Below, piece by piece: positions 1 to 10,145 of a stretch of DNA of 64,000 bases. The notes beneath the pieces were generated by a model. The model saw only the letters and a list, made by a program, of their open reading frames with translations, was not told where the DNA came from and did no database searches. Every line of letters begins with the position of its first letter. Positions within the stretch are counted from its first letter, which is position 1. Position numbers and translations under genes: made by a program. Source of the DNA: Rhodobacteraceae bacterium MED-G08 (lineage in GTDB: Bacteria; Pseudomonadota; Alphaproteobacteria; Rhodobacterales; Rhodobacteraceae); contig NTKT01000001.1 in the NCBI GenBank assembly GCA_002457055.1, forward strand, positions 62,001-126,000. Direction: 5' to 3'.

Positions 1-932
1 GATTAGAGGCAGTCAACCTCGCAGCCAATCAAATTCGAGGAGGAGCTGGAAATTGTTACATTGCTGGTGGTGTAGAAAGCATGAGCCGAGTTCCAATGAG
101 TAGTGATGGCGGCGCTGTTGCTGTTGACCCAAGCTTTACCATGAATAATTATTTTGTACCGCAAGGGATTAGTGCTGATTTGATTGCCACAAAGCATGGT
201 TTTTCTCGCGATCAAGCAGATGAATTAGCAGTAGAAAGTCAAAAAAGAGCAAGTATTGCCTGGAATGAAGATAGATTTTCTAAGTCAATTGTACCGGTAA
301 CTGACATCAATGGATTAACAATTCTTGAGCACGATGAATATATAAGAGCTGATACCGATATGCAAAAGCTCGGTGCATTAAAATCAGCATTTCAGGATAT
401 GGGAGAGACGATGCCCGGTTTCGACAAAGTGGCTTTAATGAAATATCCAGAGATAGATAAAATTAATCACATTCATCATGCCGGTAATAGTTCAGGCATA
501 GTCGATGGAGCTGCAGGAATATTAATTGGTGATCAGGATTTTGGTACAGCTCGAGGATTGAAGCCAAGAGCTAAAATTCGGGCAACATGTAAAGTAGGTA
601 CTGAACCAACTATCATGCTAACTGGACCGGTCCCAGCCACGAACAAAATTCTCTCAGATAGCGGACTTAAAATCAGTGACATTGATCTTTTTGAAGTAAA
701 CGAAGCATTTGCCTCAATAGTTCTCATGTTTGAGCAGGCGTTTGACGTAAATCATGATAAAGTGAATGTGAACGGTGGATCAATCGCGATGGGACACCCA
801 CTCGGCGCCACTGGGGCAATGATTTTAGGAACACTATTAGACGAATTGGAACGTCAAGATAAAACAATAGGTCTCGCTACTCTATGCGTAGCATCCGGGA
901 TGGGTGCCGCAACAATTATTGAGCGAGTTTAA
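1..932 (+). CDS. fadA: 3-ketoacyl-CoA thiolase (acetyl-CoA acyltransferase), 5' end cut off by window
   Basis: Thiolase that cleaves 3-ketoacyl-CoA with CoA in the last step of beta-oxidation. The reading frame is open from base 3, so the gene starts upstream of the window; the ATG at 81 is internal, lying in the conserved GGVESMSRVP stretch. About 310 residues are visible. They hold the NEAFA motif, the GGSIAMGHPLGATGA segment with the catalytic His, and the C-terminal CVASGMGAA with the second catalytic Cys. The acyl-accepting Cys of the N-terminal half lies outside the window. Only 8 bases separate it from the FadB-type gene downstream, a normal fadA/fadB pairing and surely one transcript. 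Confidence 0.93.
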   Translation, partial: LEAVNLAANQIRGGAGNCYIAGGVESMSRVPMSSDGGAVAVDPSFTMNNYFVPQGISADLIATKHGFSRDQADELAVESQKRASIAWNEDRFSKSIVPVTDINGLTILEHDEYIRADTDMQKLGALKSAFQDMGETMPGFDKVALMKYPEIDKINHIHHAGNSSGIVDGAAGILIGDQDFGTARGLKPRAKIRATCKVGTEPTIMLTGPVPATNKILSDSGLKISDIDLFEVNEAFASIVLMFEQAFDVNHDKVNVNGGSIAMGHPLGATGAMILGTLLDELERQDKTIGLATLCVASGMGAATIIERV

Positions 933-940
933 GGTATAAA

Positions 941-3136
941 ATGGCAGATTTTACAATAAAGATAGACACAGATCAGATAGCTACCATTTTGTGGGATTGC
1001 CCCGAAAAGCCTTTTAATATCTTAAATTTCGAAGCTATTAAACTTTTGGATAGCCTAGTCGATGAAGTCCTATTAAATGATAATATAAGTGGCGCTATAA
1101 TCACGAGTGCAAAACCTGATTTTGCTGCTGGAATGGACCTCAAAGTTTTAGCAGATTTAAAAAATTCAAATGGTGCCAATCCTACCCAAGGTTTGTTCGA
1201 CGGGTTCATGCAAATGCATACAATTATGCGTAAAATCGAACGCGCAGGAATGGATCCCAAAACAAACAAAGGTGGAAAACCTATTGTAACAGTTCTTCCG
1301 GGAACCGCGCTCGGAATAGGCTTAGAAATTCCACTCTGCACTCATCGCATTTTTGCTGCAAATAATAATAAAGCGAAAATTGGGTTACCTGAAATTAAAG
1401 TGGGTATTTTCCCGGGAGCTGGAGGAACAACAAGGTTAGTTAGAAAATTAGGCATATTTGGAGCATCAGAGTTTCTGCTTGAAGGGAAAACTGTAGACCC
1501 AATCAAGGCAAAATCATCAGGAATTATCGATGAGGTTAGCGATACTCCCATGTCAGATGCAAAAGCTTGGGTTCTGTCGGCAAGTGATGCGGATATAGTT
1601 AAGCCATGGGATCAAAAAGGTTATAAACTACCTGGCGGCGCACCCTATTCCCCATCTGGCTTCATGACTTTTGTCGGCGCTTCTGCTATGGTTACTGGTA
1701 AAACCATGGGCGCTTATCCTGCACCGAAAGCCTTAATGAGTGCCGTTTATGAGGGCTCACTGGTTGCTTTTGATACTGCACTGAAGATTGAGGCGCGTTG
1801 GTTCACAAATATTGTTATGAACCCTTCTTCATCTGCTATGATTAGAAGCCTATTCATTAGTAAAGGAGCGCTAGAAAAGGGAGCTGTTCGACCAAAAGAA
1901 GTACCAGATCAGCGTGCAAAGACGGTTGGAGTGTTGGGCGCGGGAATGATGGGGGCCGGCATTGCCTTGGTAGCCGCTCAAGCCGGCATCGAAGTCGTGT
2001 TAGTTGATCGAAGCCAGGATGTTGCAGATAAGGGTAAGGCTTATTCCGAACAATATCTAAATGCCGGTATAAAACGTGGAAAAGTATCTGACAAAATTAA
2101 AGACGATATCCTCAACCGTATTTTAGCAACAGATGACTACACAAGACTTTCTAAGGCAGATTTAATTATCGAAGCAGTTTTTGAGGATACAAAGGTTAAA
2201 TCTGATGTCACGAAGGCAGTTTTAGAAATAGTCCGGGAAGACTGTATATTTGCATCTAATACCTCAACACTTCCAATAAGCGAATTGGCGAAGGCGAGCA
2301 AATATCCTGAGAATTATATTGGGATACACTTTTTTAGCCCCGTCGAGAAAATGCTGCTCGTTGAAATCATCAAAGGGGAAAAAACTGGAAATAGAGCAGT
2401 TGCAAAAGCGTTGGACTTTGTTCGCCAGATCAAAAAGACTCCCATTGTTGTCAACGACTCCAGGTTTTTTTACGCTAATCGATGCATCATTCCTTACCTT
2501 AATGAAGGGCTCAGAATGATTACTGAAGGGATACCTCCGAGTATAATTGAAAGCGCGGCAAAGCAATTAGGATTTCCTCTAGGACCAATACAACTCGTGG
2601 ATGAAACTTCCATTGAACTGGGTGCAAAAATTGCACGTGCTACTCGAGCGGCTATGGGAAAATCATATCCGAACGATCAAATTGACGAAATTTTGTTTTG
2701 GATGGAAGATAAGGGCCGTCTAGGAAGAAAAGCCAACGCTGGGTTTTTTAACTATAACGAAAATGGCAAAAGAGAAGGGTTTTGGACTGGTTTACAAGAA
2801 AAGTATCCTCTGTCAAAAACTACACCCAACCTCACAGAAGTGCAGCATAGACTTATGTTTATCCAAGCGCTAGAGGCCGTACGTGCATTGGAGGAAGGCG
2901 TTCTGATGGATATTCGAGAGGGAGATGTAGGTGCTGTTTTGGGATGGGGCTTTGCTCCTTGGTCAGGCGGGCCGTTAAGTTGGCTAGATATCCTAGGAAC
3001 CCCATACGCTGCAGAACGCAGTCAGGAATTATGCAAAACTTATGGACCAAGGTTTGACTGCCCGCCTCTTCTAGCTGATATGGGAAAAAATAATGAGGCC
3101 TTCTATGAGCGATTTTCGCCTGAAAAATTAGACTAG
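941..3136 (+). CDS. fadB: Multifunctional fatty-acid oxidation protein (enoyl-CoA hydratase / 3-hydroxyacyl-CoA dehydrogenase)
   Basis: 731 residues, the usual length of FadB/FadJ alpha subunits. Residues ~1-300 are a crotonase (enoyl-CoA hydratase/isomerase) domain with an oxyanion-hole region near TALGIGLE and the GLPEIKVGIFPGAGGT signature. From ~325 comes the NAD-binding Rossmann fold (GAGMMGAGIA), then SNTSTLPISELA and GIHFFSPVEKM typical of 3-hydroxyacyl-CoA dehydrogenases, then the C-terminal helical domain. It hydrates enoyl-CoA and oxidises the 3-hydroxyacyl-CoA for the thiolase encoded just upstream. FadB versus FadJ cannot be settled by eye. Confidence 0.93.
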   Translation: MADFTIKIDTDQIATILWDCPEKPFNILNFEAIKLLDSLVDEVLLNDNISGAIITSAKPDFAAGMDLKVLADLKNSNGANPTQGLFDGFMQMHTIMRKIERAGMDPKTNKGGKPIVTVLPGTALGIGLEIPLCTHRIFAANNNKAKIGLPEIKVGIFPGAGGTTRLVRKLGIFGASEFLLEGKTVDPIKAKSSGIIDEVSDTPMSDAKAWVLSASDADIVKPWDQKGYKLPGGAPYSPSGFMTFVGASAMVTGKTMGAYPAPKALMSAVYEGSLVAFDTALKIEARWFTNIVMNPSSSAMIRSLFISKGALEKGAVRPKEVPDQRAKTVGVLGAGMMGAGIALVAAQAGIEVVLVDRSQDVADKGKAYSEQYLNAGIKRGKVSDKIKDDILNRILATDDYTRLSKADLIIEAVFEDTKVKSDVTKAVLEIVREDCIFASNTSTLPISELAKASKYPENYIGIHFFSPVEKMLLVEIIKGEKTGNRAVAKALDFVRQIKKTPIVVNDSRFFYANRCIIPYLNEGLRMITEGIPPSIIESAAKQLGFPLGPIQLVDETSIELGAKIARATRAAMGKSYPNDQIDEILFWMEDKGRLGRKANAGFFNYNENGKREGFWTGLQEKYPLSKTTPNLTEVQHRLMFIQALEAVRALEEGVLMDIREGDVGAVLGWGFAPWSGGPLSWLDILGTPYAAERSQELCKTYGPRFDCPPLLADMGKNNEAFYERFSPEKLD

Positions 3137-3271
3137 ACTTTTTAAAAGTCAAAAAGCCAATTCTAAAAATAAAAAATGTTACCCACTAATCTTAGTTGAG
3201 TTGCAAAAGCTATTAAATTTAGCTTTATTATGGTACGAGCGTGTGAACAAACAATTAGAGGCTGAACCGAT

Positions 3272-4903
3272 ATGGGCTGGATGAAAGACGAAACAGGACT
3301 AGAGAAAACTCAAGCGAATTTTGTTCCGTTAACTCCACTTTCTCACTTACAAAGAGCAGCAAAAGTATTCCCGACTAGCACAGCAGTTGTATACAATAAT
3401 CATCGAGTAAATTATGCTGAATATTATGCTCGCTGTAGCCAACTAGCGTCGGCACTAATCGACGTTGGTGTAAAACCTGGCAGCGTTGTAGCGACTATTT
3501 TGCCAAATGTTCCTGCACAAGCTGAGGCTCATTTTGGTGTACCAGCATGTGGCGCTGTTTTAAACACGATAAACACTCGTTTAGACGTGGATACTGTTTC
3601 CTACATTTTTAACCATGGAGAAGCTAAAGTTGTTTTGGTTGACACCCAATTTTTACCACTAGCAGAGAGTGCATGTGCTAAAGTAGACGGAAAACCTCCT
3701 TTAATTATAGAGGTTCCAGACCCTAGTGCAGGATTTCAAAGCAGTGGGAAATACGTAACCTATGAGCAATTTTTGTCATCTGGAGATAAACAATTTAAAT
3801 GGTTGATGCCACAGGATGAGTGGGAAAGCCTGGCATTAAATTATACATCAGGAACGACGGGACGACCAAAGGGAGTGGTCTACCATCATCGCGGTGCCTA
3901 TTTGATGACCATGGGAACTGTTGTTTCATGGAGAATGCAAATATTCCCAGTCTTTTTGACAATAGTGCCACTTTTTCATTGTAACGGTTGGAACCATACA
4001 TGGCTCATGCCAATGGTTGGAGGTAAACTAGTATGCTGCAGGGAAATCTCAGCAGCAGCAATTTATAGTGCTATTTCGCAGGAAAAAGTCGCATTTTTTG
4101 GTGGAGCTCCTATTGTCCTTAATTTGATTGTGAATGCAGACCAAAAAGAAAGAAAGCATTTTGACCACAAAGTTGAAGTTTTCACAGCGGGTGCTCCACC
4201 CGCACCTGCGACATTGGACAAGATGGAGAAATTAGGATTCAATGTTACTCAGGTCTACGGCCTAACTGAAACATATGGGCACGTTACAGAATGTTTATGG
4301 CAAGATAATGACTGGGCCACTGTTACAGATGAGGAACGGGCAACTATAAAGGCTCGGCAAGGCATTGCTATGCCGATGATGGAAGATATCACCGTTATGG
4401 ATGATGAAATGAAACAAATTCCGATGGACAGCACCACACAGGGCGAAATAATGATCCGAGGTAACTCAGTTATGAAAGGGTACTACAAGAATGAGGAGGC
4501 GACGAATGTAGCTTTTTCAGGAGGCTATTTTCACTCAGGAGACATAGCGATCCAGCACCCAAATACATATATCCAAATAGCCGATCGTGCGAAAGATATA
4601 ATTATTTCTGGTGGCGAAAATATTAGTTCGGTTGAGGTTGAAGGCGTGCTTATGGCACATGAGACCGTATCGCTGTGTGCAGTTGTCGCAATGCCGGACG
4701 ATAAGTGGGGAGAAGTACCGTGTGCTTTTGTGGAGCTACTGCCTAATGCTGTAACAAACGAACGTGAATTGATTGATTTCTCACGCACGAAAATAGCTGG
4801 ATTTAAATGTCCTAAGAAAATTGTTTTTCAAGAATTACCGAAGACATCGACCGGCAAGATACAAAAATTTGAACTCCGAAAAGTCGCTAAGGATTTAACG
4901 TAG
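3272..4903 (+). CDS. Acyl-CoA synthetase (AMP-dependent), medium-chain or DmdB-like
   Basis: 543-residue adenylate-forming enzyme that activates a carboxylic acid with ATP and CoA. The P-loop-like motif YTSGTTGRPKGV sits near residue 193, the YGLTE motif near 330, the GYFHSGD motif near 412 and the catalytic lysine region PKTSTGKIQK at the C-terminus. Length and N-terminus resemble the AlkK/FadK-type medium-chain ligases, a family that also contains the methylmercaptopropionate-CoA ligases (DmdB) of marine alphaproteobacteria; the substrate cannot be read from sequence. It lies 135 bases after fadB, same strand, consistent with feeding beta-oxidation. An AGAGG ribosome site precedes the ATG. 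Confidence 0.85.
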   Translation: MGWMKDETGLEKTQANFVPLTPLSHLQRAAKVFPTSTAVVYNNHRVNYAEYYARCSQLASALIDVGVKPGSVVATILPNVPAQAEAHFGVPACGAVLNTINTRLDVDTVSYIFNHGEAKVVLVDTQFLPLAESACAKVDGKPPLIIEVPDPSAGFQSSGKYVTYEQFLSSGDKQFKWLMPQDEWESLALNYTSGTTGRPKGVVYHHRGAYLMTMGTVVSWRMQIFPVFLTIVPLFHCNGWNHTWLMPMVGGKLVCCREISAAAIYSAISQEKVAFFGGAPIVLNLIVNADQKERKHFDHKVEVFTAGAPPAPATLDKMEKLGFNVTQVYGLTETYGHVTECLWQDNDWATVTDEERATIKARQGIAMPMMEDITVMDDEMKQIPMDSTTQGEIMIRGNSVMKGYYKNEEATNVAFSGGYFHSGDIAIQHPNTYIQIADRAKDIIISGGENISSVEVEGVLMAHETVSLCAVVAMPDDKWGEVPCAFVELLPNAVTNERELIDFSRTKIAGFKCPKKIVFQELPKTSTGKIQKFELRKVAKDLT

Positions 4904-4952
4904 CGATTAGTTTAGATAATTGCGCTAACCCAAGTCTAAAAAGTAGATAAAG

Positions 4953-5972
4953 ATGACTGCCTTAACCCAGTATCAAAGATTGGAAGCAACGGGGATTTGG
5001 CGCAAGAGTGCTGAGGCTCAAAGGATTGATGTAATAATATCAATTGGTGAGTCATCGTTAGTCATCACTGATATAAATGAAAAACCACTCACTCACTGGT
5101 CCCTTGCCGCACTGGCTGTAAAACAGTCTAAAGATGGGCATAAGCTATATCATCCAGATGGGGATCCCAGTGAAACACTTGAGTTGGGGAATAATGAAAA
5201 TGAAATGGCAGAAGCGATCGAAAAATTAATGAAAGTGGTGAGTCGTAGGCGACCAAAGCCAGGTCGGCTGCGTATCTATAGCTTAGCATCAATTTTACTT
5301 ATAATTTCGGGGTTAAGTATTTTTTGGCTTCCCACTGCTCTGCGCGATTATACCCAAAAAATAATTCCAGAGGTTAGAGAACAGGAAATTGGCGAAGCTG
5401 TGTTGAATGAATTTATTTCATTTGTTGGAGCACCGTGCTCAAGAGAACTTGGGAAAATGGCATTAGATAAATTTGTCTCAAACTTAGGCTTTTTAGAATA
5501 CACCTTTTACATAGTGCCGAGTGAAACTATTGATGTACTACACCTTCCAGGAAAAATAATTGTAGTTTCAAAAGCTCTTGTAGAAGACTTTGATGACCCT
5601 GATGTGTTGGCAGGTTATGTGTTGGCCCAGATACAAAGGGAAGCAAAAAGTAATGCTTTGGACGAGCTCATGAAGCAAATGAGCAATATGGAAATAATTC
5701 AGTTTCTGTTCGGGAAAAGTCCCGATGCCAAGACCCTTAGAGGCTTTTCGAAAGATTGGATCACAAAAAAGAAAGAGAGTTTAGACTTAGAGAGCCTAAT
5801 GAAGGAGTTCAATAATAGAGAAATTTCTTCCCTGCCATACTCATACGCCAAAGATGTTACAGGCCAAACCACGCAATTTTTGATAAATAGTGAGAAAACA
5901 TCGGAAAAAGCTAGAAAACCAAGTTTGGACGATAGTTCTTGGCTTGCTTTACAAACTATTTGCGGTGGCTAA
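4953..5972 (+). CDS. Membrane-anchored M48-like protein lacking the HExxH zinc motif
   Basis: 339 residues. One clear transmembrane helix at about 108-126 (IYSLASILLIISGLSIFWL) follows a basic RRRPKPGR stretch, leaving a soluble C-terminal domain outside. That domain recalls M48 metallopeptidases of Rhodobacteraceae: a Cys followed by an ALDKF segment, then the LPGKIIVVSKALVE strand-turn that in real M48 enzymes precedes LAAVLAHEIGH. Here the metal motif position reads LAGYVLAQIQREA, so both His and the Glu are absent. The family call is by eye and the protein may simply be a divergent hypothetical; if M48-like, it is probably non-catalytic. Convergent with upp. Confidence 0.6.
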   Translation: MTALTQYQRLEATGIWRKSAEAQRIDVIISIGESSLVITDINEKPLTHWSLAALAVKQSKDGHKLYHPDGDPSETLELGNNENEMAEAIEKLMKVVSRRRPKPGRLRIYSLASILLIISGLSIFWLPTALRDYTQKIIPEVREQEIGEAVLNEFISFVGAPCSRELGKMALDKFVSNLGFLEYTFYIVPSETIDVLHLPGKIIVVSKALVEDFDDPDVLAGYVLAQIQREAKSNALDELMKQMSNMEIIQFLFGKSPDAKTLRGFSKDWITKKKESLDLESLMKEFNNREISSLPYSYAKDVTGQTTQFLINSEKTSEKARKPSLDDSSWLALQTICGG

Positions 5973-5978
5973 CCACCG
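5963..5978. other. Small perfect hairpin at the stop of the M48-like gene
   Basis: CGGTGG-CTAA-CCACCG is a 6-bp perfect stem spanning the TAA stop codon between two convergent genes. No T-run follows on either strand, so it is not a classical intrinsic terminator; it could help end or protect the transcripts. Confidence 0.3.
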
Positions 5979-6002
5979 ACACTCATGGCAAAGAAATAAT
6001 AT

Positions 6003-6635
6003 TTACTTCGTCCCGAACATACGGTCCCCAGCATCACCCAGTCCAGGCACAATGTAACCATTTTCATTTAATTTTTCATCTACCGCGGCCGTTACAATCG
6101 GAACATCAGGATGCGCCTCTCTCATTCGCTCAACACCCTCAGGTGCAGCAAGCAAGCATAAAAACCTTATATCCCTAGCTCCCGCGTCTTTCAAACGCTG
6201 AATTGCAGCTGCAGATGAATTTCCAGTTGCAAGCATTGGATCTACCGCAATGACTACTCGGTCCTCTATGCCATCTGGAACCTTAAAATAGTACTCGACC
6301 GGCTGCAATGTTTTCTCATCTCTGTAGAGACCAACAAAACCAACGCGGGCAGACGGGATCAATTCCAACACACCATCCAAAAGGCCATTTCCTGCCCTAA
6401 GAATTGATACTAGAGCCAGCTTTTTACCTGCCATCACAGGTGCATCCATCGGAACAAGTGGTGTGTCAATCTTTTTTAAACGTGTGGGTAGTTCGCGAGT
6501 CACCTCATAGGCCAAAAACTGGCTTATTTCGCGTAATAACTGTCTGAATAATGCAGTCGGAGTCTCTTTTTCTCGCATCAAAGTAAGCTTATGCTGGACT
6601 AATGGATGATCAACAATAATTAGGTTTTGGTCCAT
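6003..6635 (-). CDS. upp: Uracil phosphoribosyltransferase
   Basis: 210 residues, the normal Upp length. Converts uracil plus PRPP to UMP in the cytosol. The PRPP-binding motif [14 protein letters not shown] lies near residues 132-145, the HPLVQHKL start and the C-terminal [10 protein letters not shown] uracil-binding segment are canonical. Last gene of the minus-strand salvage operon; its start overlaps the adenosine deaminase end by 16 bases, indicating translational coupling. It recovers uracil released upstream in the pathway. Confidence 0.96.
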   Translation of the reverse strand: MDQNLIIVDHPLVQHKLTLMREKETPTALFRQLLREISQFLAYEVTRELPTRLKKIDTPLVPMDAPVMAGKKLALVSILRAGNGLLDGVLELIPSARVGFVGLYRDEKTLQPVEYYFKVPDGIEDRVVIAVDPMLATGNSSAAAIQRLKDAGARDIRFLCLLAAPEGVERMREAHPDVPIVTAAVDEKLNENGYIVPGLGDAGDRMFGTK

Positions 6636-7618
6636 TCAGAATTTATCCTCTCGAGTAATATTAATTTTTGCTTCTCATCACAAAAAGCGGCGTGAATTGC
6701 ATTTTGATTTATAACTTTAAAGATGTCTTCATCCCAATCAAAAACATCTTTAAGATTATTATATTCTGTTGTCATGGTTGTATTAAAGAAGGGTGGGTCA
6801 TCAGTAGATACTGTCACTGAGACACCGCTTTTTAATAGTGAATCAATGGGATGCAGTGAGAGCTTTTCAAATATACCAAGAAATACATTTGAACCAGGGC
6901 AAACTTCCAATGTTATTTCTTTATCGATAGCTTCCCTTATTAAATTCTTATCATTAATTATTTGAACGCCATGGCCCAAACGGGTAACGCTGAGATCCTG
7001 GATCGCCTGTCTCACGCTCTCAGCTCCTCCCCATTCACCTGCGTGTGTCGTTAATCCTAGCCCAGCCTCCTCAGCCATATCAAAAGAGAATTTAAAATCT
7101 GCTTGGCTACCGACTAGTTCATCACCCCCCATGCCAAAACCTACAACAAAGATGGAAGCTGTCTCTGCTGCACAAATCGCAGCTTTTTTGGCTAGGGCTG
7201 GACCATTATGTCTAATGCAAGTTACAATACCTCGCATTTCTATCCCTTGATCTTTTTTTGCAATATCCGCAGCACTCTCTATCGCCGCTAAATATTCCTT
7301 CCATGCAGTTAAATCTCCTCCACCACAAAAATCTGGTGAAATAAAAACTTCTGTATAAATTACACCATTTTCTGCCGACTTTTCTAATATTGACAAAGTA
7401 AGACGATGAAAATCTTCTGGTTCTTTTAATACCTGACACGCAGCTTCATAAGTAGATAAGAATTCATTAAAATTTGAAAAACTATAATCGCCGTCAGCAT
7501 TGAAAATACCAGATAGATCAACGTTCTTTTCCGCCGCAAGTTGCTGGATGAAACTAGGCGGCGCTGCACCCTCATGATGCAAATGGAGCTCGATTTTCGG
7601 CAATTTTCTCATATTCAT
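6620..7618 (-). CDS. add: Adenosine deaminase
   Basis: 332 residues. Metal-dependent deaminase that turns adenosine (and deoxyadenosine) into inosine. The HLH zinc motif is at residues 12-14 (ELHLHHEGA), the catalytic region has [14 protein letters not shown], and the STDDPPFF segment supplies the metal Asp. An adenine-deaminase specificity within the same fold cannot be excluded by eye. An alternative start is the second ATG two codons in. Its start overlaps the end of deoB by 4 bases. Confidence 0.9.
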   Translation of the reverse strand: MNMRKLPKIELHLHHEGAAPPSFIQQLAAEKNVDLSGIFNADGDYSFSNFNEFLSTYEAACQVLKEPEDFHRLTLSILEKSAENGVIYTEVFISPDFCGGGDLTAWKEYLAAIESAADIAKKDQGIEMRGIVTCIRHNGPALAKKAAICAAETASIFVVGFGMGGDELVGSQADFKFSFDMAEEAGLGLTTHAGEWGGAESVRQAIQDLSVTRLGHGVQIINDKNLIREAIDKEITLEVCPGSNVFLGIFEKLSLHPIDSLLKSGVSVTVSTDDPPFFNTTMTTEYNNLKDVFDWDEDIFKVINQNAIHAAFCDEKQKLILLERINSEWTKT

Positions 7619-8829
7619 AAGAGACTCTTTCCGGGACCAATTGTAGGTAAACTCATATAATTAGCAACTGTTGCAGCAACATCCACGAAATTCACTTTTT
7701 TATTTTTATTGGGAGAAGCGCCTACCATGAGAATAGGAACATTTTCCCTAGTGTGTTCAGAACCGCTCCAGGTTGGATCATTTCCATGGTCAGCAGTTAG
7801 AACTAAAAAATCATCTTTCCTTAATTTACTAATTATTTTTGAAATTTCGGTATCAAACCACTCTAAAGCTTTTGCATAACCGGAGATATCACGTCTGTGG
7901 CCGTACAAGGTATCAAACTCTACAAAATTACCAAAAATAAAACTATCATCAGATCCAGTTTCAATTTCTGATTCCAGCGCTTGCATTAATTGAACATCCT
8001 CACCCTTTATAAGGCGATCGAAACCACGCATTGAAAAAATATCCCCTATTTTTCCCAAGGCTAATGTCGCAATCCCATCTTCTTGCATCCATTCACTTAG
8101 TATTTTTTTTGGAGGCGCCATAGCAAAATCACGCCGGTTGATGGTTCGTGACCATCCAGACTTATTGTTGCCAATAAAAGGACGAGCAATCACTCTGCCC
8201 ACGTTCATTTTATGAAGATATGGTGCCAGTAAGTGACATAAATCATATAAGCGAGATAAACCAAAATACTCTTCATGGGCTGCAATCTGAAAAACACTGT
8301 CAGCCGACGTATAACAAATTGGGTTACCAGACTGGCAGTGCTCCTCACCAAGTTCATTCAGTATTTCTGTTCCAGATGCATGACAATTGCCCAGAATGCC
8401 TTCAAGTTTCCCAAGGTCACAAATGAGGTTCACTAATTCTGTGTCAAACGCCTTATCAGTATCTGGAAAATAGTGCCAATCACAATCCAGTGGTACACCA
8501 GCTAACTCCCAATGACCTGTTATAGTATCTTTTCCCATCGATACCGGGGCCGCGACCGCATATGCTGCTCCTTTTTCAACGATTGGAATGTTTGGGGCTG
8601 TATCTCCAGTTGATAAAGAAATCGCATTTCCCAGACCTAAAGATTGTAAAGTTGGAACCCTCAAGGGACCAGTTCGACCTTCACTTGCAATGCCAGACTC
8701 GCATGCTTTTGCAATATTGAGAATAGTATTTGAGCCTGAGTCACTTATAGAGCCATTAAAATATTTATCCGAGTCGATGGCCCCTCCAACCCCCACAGAA
8801 TCCATTACAAGAAGTATAGCTCTGGGCAT
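7615..8829 (-). CDS. deoB: Phosphopentomutase
   Basis: 404 residues, typical for DeoB. Interconverts (deoxy)ribose 1-phosphate and 5-phosphate, linking nucleoside cleavage to central carbon. Alkaline-phosphatase-superfamily metal sites are seen at the N-terminus (LLVMDSVGVGG) and near the C-terminus (TADHGNDPTWSGSEHTRE). The start ATG overlaps the deoA stop as TAATG, and its own end overlaps add. Confidence 0.96.
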   Translation of the reverse strand: MPRAILLVMDSVGVGGAIDSDKYFNGSISDSGSNTILNIAKACESGIASEGRTGPLRVPTLQSLGLGNAISLSTGDTAPNIPIVEKGAAYAVAAPVSMGKDTITGHWELAGVPLDCDWHYFPDTDKAFDTELVNLICDLGKLEGILGNCHASGTEILNELGEEHCQSGNPICYTSADSVFQIAAHEEYFGLSRLYDLCHLLAPYLHKMNVGRVIARPFIGNNKSGWSRTINRRDFAMAPPKKILSEWMQEDGIATLALGKIGDIFSMRGFDRLIKGEDVQLMQALESEIETGSDDSFIFGNFVEFDTLYGHRRDISGYAKALEWFDTEISKIISKLRKDDFLVLTADHGNDPTWSGSEHTRENVPILMVGASPNKNKKVNFVDVAATVANYMSLPTIGPGKSLL

Positions 8830-10145
8830 TAAATTACTCGCTTCAAAACTAACTCTGCTTCTTTCGGAGGGGTATCGCTCACTTTCATTGCTCCTAAAAC
8901 TTGTATTTTTGCTGACTCCGCATGATCAATACGCGCGGCGTGAATTTTAAGAATTGGCGTTCCCTTTGACAATTTCGTCCCAACACTAACGATATCACTA
9001 AATCCAACGGCATGATCAACTTTGTCCGTTTCGACGAGTCGCCCACCACCAAGTTTAACAACGATATTTCCCAAGAATTGCCCATCCCATCCTACTAAAT
9101 ATCCTGACGCAGAGGCACAAACTTCAATAACCGCAGTGGATTCGGGAAGGTACCTGCCAAAATCATTACCAAAATTGCTGGGACCGCCCATTAATGCAAT
9201 CATTTCACTAAATTTTTCCATAGCAGCGCCATTATTGATTTGTCTCTCTAATTCGACCGACGCTTCTTCTGTATTTTTAAATATTTTTTGAGCTGTGAGG
9301 ATCTCGGCGCCAAGCGACACCGTTATAGACCGCAATCTTCCTCCCTTATCTCCAGACATAACGCGGACTGCTTCAACAATTTCAAGGGCATTGCCCATTG
9401 CAGGAGCTAGAGGTTGGTTCATGTCAGTTATAAGTCCAGTTGTCGGACAGCCCGCCTCATTCGCCGTTTTAACCAAAGCCTGCGCAAGTTTAGTAGCCTG
9501 GTTTAAGTCTGTCATAAATGCTCCAGACCCACATTTAATATCCAAAACTAAACCATCTAATCCCGAAGCAAGTTTCTTTGATAAAATAGAGGCTGTAATA
9601 AGGTCTAAGCTATCAACAGTTGATGTAACGTCTCTTACTGCATAAAGCCGCTTATCCGCTGGGGCAATGTCTTGACTGGCTCCTGCGATTACACAACCAC
9701 AATTCTCGATAATTTGGACGAGTCTTTTGTCGGAGAGCATAACCTTCACACCTGGGATTGACTCAAGCTTATCTAAAGTACCACCTGTATGTCCTAAACC
9801 TCTTCCAGAAATCATTGGAACACAAACACCGACTGATGCAAGAAGTGGAGCTAGAACAAGTGAAACACAGTCGCCAATCCCTCCAGTTGAATGCTTGTCC
9901 AAAACCGGTAATCCAACGTCCCAAGATAAAGTTTTACCGCTATCCCGCATTGCTAAAGTCCAGTGAGTTCGAGATTTCTGGCTACCCAAACTGTTTAATG
10001 CAACAGACATTGCAAAGGCTCCTGCCTGTGCATCAGTAACCGTACCATTTGCTAACCCTCTCGCAAACCAGACTAATTCATCCTTCGTTAACGAGACCTT
10101 ATTTCTTACTTTTGATAGTAATGATTGAGCAGTGAAGTTTTTCAT
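8829..10145 (-). CDS. deoA: Thymidine phosphorylase
   Basis: 438 residues. Phosphorolysis of thymidine/deoxyuridine to base and deoxyribose 1-phosphate, the substrate for DeoB encoded next. The family signature lies in the KHSTGGIGD to GRGLGHTGGTLDKLE region (residues ~82-130), with phosphate-binding KHSTGG. Overlaps cdd by 4 bases (ATGA type) and deoB by 1 base, so the operon is tightly coupled. Confidence 0.96.
   Translation of the reverse strand: MKNFTAQSLLSKVRNKVSLTKDELVWFARGLANGTVTDAQAGAFAMSVALNSLGSQKSRTHWTLAMRDSGKTLSWDVGLPVLDKHSTGGIGDCVSLVLAPLLASVGVCVPMISGRGLGHTGGTLDKLESIPGVKVMLSDKRLVQIIENCGCVIAGASQDIAPADKRLYAVRDVTSTVDSLDLITASILSKKLASGLDGLVLDIKCGSGAFMTDLNQATKLAQALVKTANEAGCPTTGLITDMNQPLAPAMGNALEIVEAVRVMSGDKGGRLRSITVSLGAEILTAQKIFKNTEEASVELERQINNGAAMEKFSEMIALMGGPSNFGNDFGRYLPESTAVIEVCASASGYLVGWDGQFLGNIVVKLGGGRLVETDKVDHAVGFSDIVSVGTKLSKGTPILKIHAARIDHAESAKIQVLGAMKVSDTPPKEAELVLKRVI

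Noticed and set aside
973-1551. Minus-strand ORFs opposite fadB
   Set aside because: Shadow frames; the crotonase domain on the plus strand explains the open frame.
3136-3152. GACTTTT/AAAAGTC repeat after fadB
   Set aside because: A palindrome with no loop and weak pairing; not a convincing terminator.
8588-9645. Long plus-strand ORFs opposite deoB and deoA
   Set aside because: They are reverse-strand shadows of well-identified genes, with no recognisable protein features.
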